DNA of 56,220 bases from Microcaldota archaeon (lineage in GTDB: Archaea > Micrarchaeota > Micrarchaeia > Micrarchaeales > Micrarchaeaceae): the NCBI GenBank assembly GCA_021827605.1, contig JAKAVF010000024.1, forward strand, positions 1 through 56,220. The letters run 5' to 3'. The notes beneath the pieces are model-generated. The model was given only the letters and a program-made list of their open reading frames with translations. It was not told where the DNA came from and did not search any database. The position numbers and the translations under genes were made by a program. Each line of letters begins with the position of its first letter. Position 1 is the first letter of the stretch. Below are positions 50,607 to 56,220 of the stretch, piece after piece.

Positions 50607-51578
50607 CTAGAAGCTGCTCTTCGCAATCTCCAGAGACTCAGAAGCCGGGAGCTCCGTCTCCTCTGGGAGCGTCTCTATCGCTACTCTCGAATAGGCGAGC
50701 GCGACCATCGCGATGAAGGACATTGCAGCTATCACAGCAGCGTAAACATTTGCCGAATTCAGGTACATGTATGAAAAAAGCCCTACGGTAAGTACGCTGA
50801 CTATCGTGCTGAACCTGAAGCTCGCCCTCCTGCTCAGGAACACGCTTATCGCAGCTATGAACGAGAGCGTTGCCAGAGCGGTCTCTGCGAGCAGGAACGA
50901 GAGTGCCTGCAACGGGTTTGCAAGGAGGCCGTTTAACCCACCTGCCTGGCCGAAAAGGGAAGGAATCCTAAGCACAAGCTGGTACGAAGAATATATGAAA
51001 ACCAGAAACACGAAAAGCATCAGCGCGCCGGCGAAGAACCCGAGCGTGTTGTACCTTATCACCTCGCTGGCTCGCAGCTTAGGTATCTTGTCTATGTCGT
51101 CAAGGCAGTAGTATGTGCCATTGTGCTCTATCAGATCCTCATAGCAGAATGCCCTGTGGCAGTAGTCACATATCGCATAAGCCCTTCTCCATGGGTGCAG
51201 CTCGCATGTCATATGCTCAGCTATCCTCCTCGACTCCTTCGCGGTGAGGTGCTTAGCGCCCTTCCGCCCGACCGGAGTCGTAGTCACGCCATACTCCTCT
51301 TCCATGGCTTCGTTCTCAGTTACGATGGGTATGTTCTCCTCTTTCTGCTGCGATATGAACGTTACCTTTTCCTCCTTTTCCCTTACGGCCTGCGGCTTCG
51401 CGGCGGCTGCCTGCGGCTGAGGTTGCGGTTTTTGCTGTTGAACAGGAGCAGCTGGGGGCGCCGGTTTCACAGACGGAACAGCAGCTGGTTTTGCCTCTGG
51501 CTTCTTGACCTTCTTTTTCTCCTCTTCCTCTTCTTCCCTTGCTTTGAAGATGAGGAGATCATCTGGGTTCAAAGCCAT
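50607..51578 (-). CDS. Membrane protein with B-box-like zinc motif
   Basis: 323 residues. The first 110 are Pro/Ala/Gln/Lys/Glu-rich and probably disordered. Then a Cys/His cluster CELHPWRRAYAICDYCHRAFC and YCLDD at about 124-163 resembles a B-box or RING-like zinc site. Four hydrophobic helices follow (about 180-200, 226-246, 255-273 and 279-300). The C-terminus is acidic. I do not recognise a family; a membrane zinc protein of unknown role. Confidence 0.65.
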   Translation of the reverse strand: MALNPDDLLIFKAREEEEEEKKKVKKPEAKPAAVPSVKPAPPAAPVQQQKPQPQPQAAAAKPQAVREKEEKVTFISQQKEENIPIVTENEAMEEEYGVTTTPVGRKGAKHLTAKESRRIAEHMTCELHPWRRAYAICDYCHRAFCYEDLIEHNGTYYCLDDIDKIPKLRASEVIRYNTLGFFAGALMLFVFLVFIYSSYQLVLRIPSLFGQAGGLNGLLANPLQALSFLLAETALATLSFIAAISVFLSRRASFRFSTIVSVLTVGLFSYMYLNSANVYAAVIAAMSFIAMVALAYSRVAIETLPEETELPASESLEIAKSSF

Positions 51579-51588
51579 ATGGCCTCAC

Positions 51589-51822
51589 TCAAGCAAATTT
51601 CTTAGCCTTCTCAATTGCCATCCTCTTCTTCTTCTCGAAGATTCCCTTGTGCTTAGCGCAGCTTATGCAGTACAGCGTCTTTCTCCTTTCGAAGAATCGC
51701 ACGTCCTGCGTGTTCTGCATCCCTGTATTAAAGCTGATGGCTCTCTCAAAAATGACAGCCTTGTTCCTTGGGACTTTCCTTCCGCACGAGTCGCAATTGA
51801 CTAATGTTTCTTTTCCTCTCAA
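51589..51822 (-). CDS. eS26-like zinc-ribbon ribosomal protein
   Basis: 77 residues. Cys pairs NCDSCGRKVPRNKA (Cys10, Cys13) and YCISCAKHKG (Cys52, Cys55) with VRFFERRKTL between match the eS26 pattern (CDNCGRxVPKDKA and YCVSCAIH). eS26 lies at the mRNA exit of the small subunit. It is 10 bp from the zinc membrane gene on the same strand. If not eS26, then another small zinc ribbon. A TATA-like CCTTATTTAATC lies 46-57 nt upstream on the minus strand. Confidence 0.6.
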   Translation of the reverse strand: MRGKETLVNCDSCGRKVPRNKAVIFERAISFNTGMQNTQDVRFFERRKTLYCISCAKHKGIFEKKKRMAIEKAKKFA

Positions 51823-51888
51823 TAATACACCTTACTAGTGTTATGGCTAACAGCTCCGCAGCTGTATAGATTAAATAAGGTTCACACC

Positions 51889-51900
51889 CCTATATATTAA
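51889..51900 (+). promoter_or_regulatory. TATA box of the RpiB-like gene
   Basis: CCTATATATTAA lies 34-45 nt before ATG 51934. Confidence 0.5.
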
Positions 51901-51933
51901 TATCTTTAGCTTACGAGTAAAACGTTGATATTC

Positions 51934-52482
51934 ATGAAGATTTACGTCATAAGTGACAGCCCGGAATACGCAGTGACCGCGACGAACGCGATAAACAAAG
52001 CAGGCCACACAGCAATAATGAGTGAGACGAGGAGCGATGACACAAGGGTATTGCTCAACGACCTCAAGGCTAACGCAACCTCTGGATTTGATATGGTCCT
52101 TTTCCTTAGCCAGAACGCAAAGGATGTTGCACTGTCCGCGAATAAGCTCCAGGGAATAAACGCGATAGCGTGCAAGGACCCGGAGGATGCGGAGGAAGCC
52201 GTCTCGGACACCAGGGCGAACGTTATCCTTGTCGATTCGATGAAGGTATCGAGGAAGGCGCTCACCGACATACTAGATGCGATGCTCTCTGGGGGAAATC
52301 CTGCACCTAAGCAGCCTGCGCCGTTGCCAAGGCAGAGTCAGCAGGCCCAGCAGAAAGAATGGCAACCGCGTCAGCCAATGAAGATGCCCAAGATAAGCCT
52401 GGGTGCTGGCAAGGTCATAGGAGACGTGAAAAAGAAGGGACTTAAGAGGTCGCTCAAGGACACTTTCGGAATTGAGGATTGA
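51934..52482 (+). CDS. RpiB-like fold protein with proline/glutamine-rich tail
   Basis: About 182 residues. The first 115 resemble ribose-5-phosphate isomerase B in layout: YVISDSPEYAVTATNAINKAG, DMVLFLSQNAKDVALSANKL, GINAIACKDPEDAEEAVSD and NVILVDSMKVS. The catalytic Cys region CGTGxG of RpiB is not evident, so enzymatic activity is doubtful. Residues about 118-150 are Pro/Gln-rich, then a basic C-terminal segment. ATG 51934 is preferred to 51925. It is followed by a HTH regulator gene. Confidence 0.55.
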   Translation: MKIYVISDSPEYAVTATNAINKAGHTAIMSETRSDDTRVLLNDLKANATSGFDMVLFLSQNAKDVALSANKLQGINAIACKDPEDAEEAVSDTRANVILVDSMKVSRKALTDILDAMLSGGNPAPKQPAPLPRQSQQAQQKEWQPRQPMKMPKISLGAGKVIGDVKKKGLKRSLKDTFGIED

Positions 52483-52491
52483 GGGAGTAAT

Positions 52492-52818
52492 CTGTACACT
52501 AACTGCGACGAGATTTTCAAGCTCACGATACCGGCAGCCAGGGCTGCCGTAGCAAAGGCGCTCGACAAGAGATATGGCATGAGCCAGCAGCAGATTGCGA
52601 AGCGACTTGGCGTTGCCCAGGCTGCAATCAGCAAGTACTTGAGTGGGGGTTATTCGCAGAGGATAAAGATGGTGGAAAAGATAATCGAGAAAAAGGGGTA
52701 TGAAATCCCTATTGCAAAGATGATTGCCAGTAAGAAGGACAGGGAGACGGTCTCCCTAAAAGTTGACGAGCTTGCCGCGAACGGCTACATAGTAAAGGAG
52801 GCATTGAAGCTTATCTGA
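52492..52818 (+). CDS. HTH transcriptional regulator with apparent CTG start
   Basis: About 108 residues from CTG 52492 (73 from the first ATG, 52579). The helix-turn-helix SQQQIAKRLGVAQAAISKYL, preceded by IPAARAAVAKALDKRYG, matches an archaeal regulator family whose members begin Met-x-x-Pro-Cys-Glu; here the aligned start is LYTNCDE, with CTG at the Met position. GAGGGAG lies 5-11 nt before it as a ribosome binding site. No ATG, GTG or TTG is present in this frame between the previous stop and 52579. It could be a CTG initiation, a sequence error or a gene with a lost start. Confidence 0.6.
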   Translation: MYTNCDEIFKLTIPAARAAVAKALDKRYGMSQQQIAKRLGVAQAAISKYLSGGYSQRIKMVEKIIEKKGYEIPIAKMIASKKDRETVSLKVDELAANGYIVKEALKLI

Positions 52819-52823
52819 TAAAA

Positions 52824-53396
52824 TTAGCTCCTATTCCTGAAGGAGAGGATCTCGCTTCCAGCATTCTCTATCTGTATTCGCGCGACATCCTGCTTCTTCC
52901 TGAACCCGGAAAGCACTGCCTCGGCGAACCTCAGCTTTCTCGTACCGTCATAGATCTGCTTCATCATGTCGAAATACCATTCTGCCTTCTTTATGTCGCT
53001 GTGCCTTAGGTGTTCGAGTATCTCTCTCTTCAGCTCACCCACAACGTCCATTAATCCAAGCAAGTATGCCTCGTTCTCAACGCCAAGTTTTGAGAGCGTA
53101 GGGATCTTCTTGTTTGTCTTTATGCTGTGGAAGACGTAAGCCTCGACATATTCCTGGTATGCCTGCAGCGTATTGTACTTGAATCTGCTGTCAATCTTCT
53201 GTAGCTTCTTTACGATTGCTGACATTTCCTCTAGCCTCTTCTCAGCCTCATCTTTTTCGTCGTTGTGCAGTAGAGTAATTGTTTGGCCGGCTGACCTAAT
53301 TATGTCCCTGCTCATCTGCATTACAGCGTCGAAGTCCTTCTGTTTCTTCTCGAGGTAATCGGCAATCGCTTCCACATCGTTTTTGAACTCTTTCAT
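52824..53396 (-). CDS. Translin-family protein
   Basis: About 190 residues, nearly all helix. DYLEKKQKDFDAVMQMSRDI, IRSAGQTITLLH, LGVENEAYLLGLMDVVGELK and AEWYFDMMKQIYDGT match archaeal translin/C3PO-related proteins, which bind single-stranded RNA or DNA as oligomers. ATG 53396 is chosen because the longer start at 53507 overlaps the OGG gene. It is the last gene of GlyRS-ogg-translin. Confidence 0.85.
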   Translation of the reverse strand: MKEFKNDVEAIADYLEKKQKDFDAVMQMSRDIIRSAGQTITLLHNDEKDEAEKRLEEMSAIVKKLQKIDSRFKYNTLQAYQEYVEAYVFHSIKTNKKIPTLSKLGVENEAYLLGLMDVVGELKREILEHLRHSDIKKAEWYFDMMKQIYDGTRKLRFAEAVLSGFRKKQDVARIQIENAGSEILSFRNRS

Positions 53397-53400
53397 AGCA

Positions 53401-54252
53401 TCACACAGTCCTTTCGTTGTGGAAAAGATACTGCTGCGCGTATCCGCGGTAGGCATCCCACATCCTATCTGATATCTCATGGATCTCTTTAATCTTTTTC
53501 TTCTCACCGTTGAAATACAGCCTCTCCATTGCGCGCTTAACGTGCACGTCTATAGGGAAAGCATTCAGGTTTCCGTATCCCATTAGCGCTATGCAGTCAG
53601 CGACCTTGTCCCCGACTCCCTGTATCTCCATCAGCTCCTCTTTGAGTTTTCCATAGTTATTTGGATTAAGCTTGTAAAGATTGAGATTGTTTGTGCAGTA
53701 ATCGGCGGCGTGCACCAGGTACTTTGCCCTGAATCCCGCCCCGCATGCGAGGAAATTCTTCTCCGAAACTTTTAGGAGATCTTCACTCTTCGGGAAAGAC
53801 TTTCCGGCAACTTTTCCATTGTTATCAATTATGTCTCTCCCATACCTCTCGATTATTTTCCTTACTATGAGTCTTATCCTTTTCACGTTGTTGAACTGGG
53901 AGATTATGAAGCATACTGTTGTCTCCCAAGGGTCATTGACCGTGAGCCTCATCCCCTCATACCTGTCTATCGCGCGGCCGACATGTACATCCGTGTTTAT
54001 TCTCTTGTATATTTTCTCCATGTCATCGTCGAGCCTGAACCTCTTCTTGACTTCTGCCTTCGCTGACAGTATGTCATTGCTTGTTATGTTGAGCTGCCCC
54101 TTCTGTGGCGTGCCCTTAAATGAAACTTTGATAATAGCCCCGCCGCTTGCATACGAAAGGGAGTTTTCCTCTTTGGAATAGTCTGCATAGAAAGTGAGCG
54201 GCTGTGCACTCTCAAAAGTATGCTTTAGATCAAACTCCCTTACTTCAATCAT
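53401..54252 (-). CDS. ogg: 8-oxoguanine DNA glycosylase (OGG1/AlkA-like)
   Basis: 283 residues. The HhH-GPD segment EIQGVGDKVADCIALMGYG has the catalytic Lys216, and AFPIDVHVKR the Asp235; the N-terminal beta region (about 1-90) is that of OGG1/AlkA. It removes 8-oxoguanine from DNA and cuts the strand. It overlaps the GlyRS end by 4 bp and precedes translin. Confidence 0.9.
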   Translation of the reverse strand: MIEVREFDLKHTFESAQPLTFYADYSKEENSLSYASGGAIIKVSFKGTPQKGQLNITSNDILSAKAEVKKRFRLDDDMEKIYKRINTDVHVGRAIDRYEGMRLTVNDPWETTVCFIISQFNNVKRIRLIVRKIIERYGRDIIDNNGKVAGKSFPKSEDLLKVSEKNFLACGAGFRAKYLVHAADYCTNNLNLYKLNPNNYGKLKEELMEIQGVGDKVADCIALMGYGNLNAFPIDVHVKRAMERLYFNGEKKKIKEIHEISDRMWDAYRGYAQQYLFHNERTV

Positions 54253-55712
54253 GAAACTTCACTTACGCTCTTCCTCACCTGTTTTGCATCGTCCCTGTTT
54301 CGTATTGTGACCGTATCATCGGTGAGCGTATCGTAGTCTATCGTTATGCAGTATGGAACTCCTATCTCATCTGCCTTCGCATAGCGCTTACCTATGCTTC
54401 CGGCTTCTGAGTAATAAACAGGCACATGCATAGAAACAAGCTTTCTGTAGAGCGCCTTGGCCTTGTCTACTAGCTTGTCGTCCTTCTGCAGTGGGAACAC
54501 TCCGTATCTGTACGGCGCTAGCGACTCGTTTAGCCTTAGCCAGCTCCACCCGCGGTCTTTTCCTTCTTCGAACACAGCATCAAGGATAGCAAAGAGCGGC
54601 CTGTCGACACCGATGCTCAACTCCACTACGTGCGGCAGTACCTTCTTCTCATCGCTTGTCACGGAGAGGTCTTTGCCCGATTGCTTTGCATGCGAGGAAA
54701 GGTCGTAGTCAGTCCTGTAAGCCAAGCCAGAGAGCTCTATATAATCATAAGAGGTCTTTACCTCAAGGTCAAAATTGCATCTTGAATAGTGGGGGGTCAC
54801 CTCGACCTGCCTGAACCTGTAGTTTCCCTTCTTGAACCCGAGCGCGAGCGCAAATCCATTCTCTAGATAGAGCAATAGCGCGAAGTGCCTGTTAGGTATT
54901 ACCCTCTTCTTTAGGAGGTCGCCTATCGCTACCATCTCTTCTTCCTTGCTTCCTTTGAGCAGGACCGGTATCTCTCCTTCTTCAACTTCTTTCATACCGG
55001 GCCCTTCCAGCCCGCTTTTCTCGTCTTCGGGATCGAAGAACACCTCGACGTCCATTTGCGAGAATTCCCGCATCCTTATTGTCTGTTGCCTTGGTGATAT
55101 CTCATTCCTGTACACCTTTCCGGTTTGCGCAATCGCAACAGGAAGCTTCATGCTGTTGACTGTGAAAAGGTGCTTGAAATCCACGAATATTCCCTGCGGC
55201 GTCTCCGGCCTCAGATATCCAGGAACTGCGCCCGTCGGGCCCATCGCAGTCTTGAATAAAAGATTGAACGTCTCGACTTTCCCAAATTCCGACTTCCCGC
55301 ATGTAGGGCATTTGATCTTATTTGCTTTCAGCTCCCTTTCTAGCTCACCGTTGTTCATCTTTTCTATCTTTCCTATGCTTTGCGCATCTCCTTTCTTTGA
55401 GTAGAATTCCTCGAGAAGCTTGTCTGCCCTGTGCGGCGTCTTGCACGATGCGCAAGTGACAAGAGGGTCTGTAAACGAAGTAAGGTGCCCGCTAGCCTTG
55501 AATACAGGCTCCGGCATTATCGTAGTGGTGTCGACTTCATAAGCGCCGAGCTGCTCTACGAATGTTCTTCTCCATAGCGCTATGAGGTTATTCTTTATCC
55601 TGACTCCAATAGGGCCATAGTCATAGAAGCCGCCTACCTCACCGTAGATATTGAAAGCCTGGAAGTAGAATCCCCTTCTCTTGATTAGCGTAAGCAAATC
55701 GTCTATTTTCAT
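54249..55712 (-). CDS. glyS: Glycyl-tRNA synthetase
   Basis: About 487 residues. Class II motifs: motif 1 near GFYDYGPIGVRIKNNL, the insertion with paired Cys (CASC, CPTC), PQGIFVDFKHLFTVN, motif 2 YRNEISPRQQTIRMREFSQMD and motif 3 near VELSIGVDRPLFAILD. This is the archaeal/eukaryotic dimeric type. ATG 55712 is preferred to a GTG three codons upstream; a TATA-like element is at about 55748-55757. First gene of GlyRS-ogg-translin. Confidence 0.96.
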   Translation of the reverse strand: MKIDDLLTLIKRRGFYFQAFNIYGEVGGFYDYGPIGVRIKNNLIALWRRTFVEQLGAYEVDTTTIMPEPVFKASGHLTSFTDPLVTCASCKTPHRADKLLEEFYSKKGDAQSIGKIEKMNNGELERELKANKIKCPTCGKSEFGKVETFNLLFKTAMGPTGAVPGYLRPETPQGIFVDFKHLFTVNSMKLPVAIAQTGKVYRNEISPRQQTIRMREFSQMDVEVFFDPEDEKSGLEGPGMKEVEEGEIPVLLKGSKEEEMVAIGDLLKKRVIPNRHFALLLYLENGFALALGFKKGNYRFRQVEVTPHYSRCNFDLEVKTSYDYIELSGLAYRTDYDLSSHAKQSGKDLSVTSDEKKVLPHVVELSIGVDRPLFAILDAVFEEGKDRGWSWLRLNESLAPYRYGVFPLQKDDKLVDKAKALYRKLVSMHVPVYYSEAGSIGKRYAKADEIGVPYCITIDYDTLTDDTVTIRNRDDAKQVRKSVSEVS

Positions 55713-55991
55713 AAAACGCACGTATTCACACTATCTTTTACAATACAGTATAAATCACTTTGTAACATTCTCCAGCCTGTCGTTTAGAAGTGGGTAGAAC
55801 CTGAATTTATACGCCCCTGCGGAATCCATGTTATTCGTATCGTCATTCACATTTTTATATCCTTTTTGTTCTGCGGTTCGCTCTCATCCCATTCCTGAAG
55901 GATGTTGGATCTCCCGCTCGTCTTGCTAAAACCACAGTTTCTGACTCCAATAAGATATATAAATGCAATCTGGTATTTCTATCTGTTTTAT
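55713..55991. other. Intergenic region with two tiny minus-strand frames
   Basis: The gap between GlyRS and the last pilin shows no tRNA or recognisable gene. On the minus strand a 31-codon frame (GTG 55850 to TGA 55755) follows directly on another short frame that ends at 55846 (ATGTGA overlap) and has no start codon; the second encodes a Lys/Glu/Asp-rich peptide. Both could be remnants or chance. The promoter of the last pilin overlaps this stretch. Confidence 0.3.
55953..55965 (+). promoter_or_regulatory. TATA box of pilin P8
   Basis: AGATATATAAATG lies 27-39 nt before the ATG at 55992, a strong archaeal TATA element; the message is probably leaderless. Confidence 0.65.
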
Positions 55992-56220
55992 ATGAGGAAA
56001 GGCGAATACGCAGCGCAGAGCGCGATGGAATACCTCATGACATATGGATGGGCCATCCTGATCATACTGATAGTGCTCGCGGTCCTTTACATCATCGGCG
56101 TATTTACCCCGAGCGGGATAGTCGGCAACCAATGCAACGTGAAGTTCCATTACACCTGCACTGACCTGGCGCTCGCGACAAATGGAACTGTATCGTTTCT
56201 CCTTGGGCAGAACAACGGAT
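55992..56220 (+). CDS. Class III-signal pilin paralogue P8, cut by window edge
   Basis: The first 76 codons of a pilin. MRKGEYAAQSAMEYLMTYG... carries the class III signal and the same transmembrane helix (ILIILIVLAVLYIIGVF) as P1; the mature head starts with QCNVKFHYTC. From codon 8 onward the DNA matches P1 with two differences in 208 bp; only the first 7 codons and the upstream region differ. Its promoter is different from that of P1. Whether the C-terminal domain is the same is not visible here. Confidence 0.85.
   Translation, partial: MRKGEYAAQSAMEYLMTYGWAILIILIVLAVLYIIGVFTPSGIVGNQCNVKFHYTCTDLALATNGTVSFLLGQNNG
56013..56220 (+). repeat. Inverted near-identical copy of 4885-5092
   Basis: Matches the minus strand of 4885-5092 at 206 of 208 positions, 51 kb away and in opposite orientation. 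The match still holds at the window edge. Confidence 0.95.

Noticed and set aside
55722-55991. Possible tRNA or small RNA gene in the gap before P8
   Set aside because: No cloverleaf could be built: a GGTTCGCTC-like segment has no matching stem partners or acceptor stem.

Overview
The window is archaeal chromosome. Evidence is the archaeal/eukaryotic-type translation gene set (eL30, uS12, uS7, aEF2, eL8/L7Ae, eS28, eL24, eS19, eL39, eL31, aIF6, eL29-type uL29, aIF1), a radical SAM protein of the tetraether lipid synthase family, topoisomerase VI A, LonB, deoxyhypusine synthase, Kae1/Bud32, TATA-box promoters that often sit about 25-30 nt before the start codon, and type IV pilin-like proteins with the archaeal class III signal motif (QSAxEYL). 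FtsZ and SMC, compact operons, a TCA gene set and the repeated AQSAMEYLMTYGWAI pilin start suggest a DPANN archaeon, most likely Micrarchaeota (ARMAN-2-like). That assignment is an inference; there is no rRNA gene here.

Layout. 1-3751 (minus): a truncated unknown gene, a tetraether synthase-like protein and Nop5. 3809-10972: two large pilin/adhesin paralogues (minus) flank SMC and signal peptidase I (plus). 11130-16298 (plus): two ribosomal/translation operons, separated by a short remnant that looks like the C-terminus of an MCM helicase. 16334-23226: FtsZ, an unknown protein, deoxyhypusine synthase, a prenyltransferase, a beta-CASP RNase, a methyltransferase and a membrane-anchored winged-helix protein. 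23261-24372: a pilin fused to a LamG-like lectin domain, followed by the frameshifted remains of a beta-propeller. 24431-29873 (plus): a six-gene metabolic operon (split ADP-forming acyl-CoA synthetase, flavin-type oxidase, SDR, aminotransferase, ComA-like). 29876-34429 (minus): malate dehydrogenase, citrate synthase, isocitrate dehydrogenase and a MmgE/PrpD protein. 34600-38931 (plus): ribosomal proteins, aIF6, prefoldin alpha and FtsY. 38965-43849: a pilus-type ATPase (plus) convergent with an operon of five tandem pilin paralogues (minus). 43913-47093 (minus): Top6A and LonB. 47315-50590 (plus): uL29, aIF1, a two-gene DUF6884-like/GIY-YIG-like module, Kae1 and Bud32. 50607-55712: a zinc-motif membrane protein, an eS26-like protein, an RpiB-like protein, a HTH regulator, translin, OGG and GlyRS. 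The window ends inside a further pilin (plus).

The most notable feature is a modular surface-pilin repertoire: nine class III-signal proteins in 56 kb. They share a conserved N-terminus and (in eight, as far as seen) a four-cysteine head domain, with Thr/Ser-rich linkers at variable positions and exchangeable C-terminal modules. DNA-level signs of recent recombination are an inverted copy of 208 bp with only two differences at 4885-5092 and 56013-56220, and a 69-bp identical block shared by two otherwise divergent paralogues of the array. The ATPase at 38965 and the SPase at 8653 are in the neighbourhood; no prepilin peptidase or TadC-type platform protein is in the window.

The second notable point is metabolic. 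The minus-strand operon encodes malate to 2-oxoglutarate except for aconitase, and the fourth gene is a PrpD-type citrate/methylcitrate dehydratase, which could fill that step.
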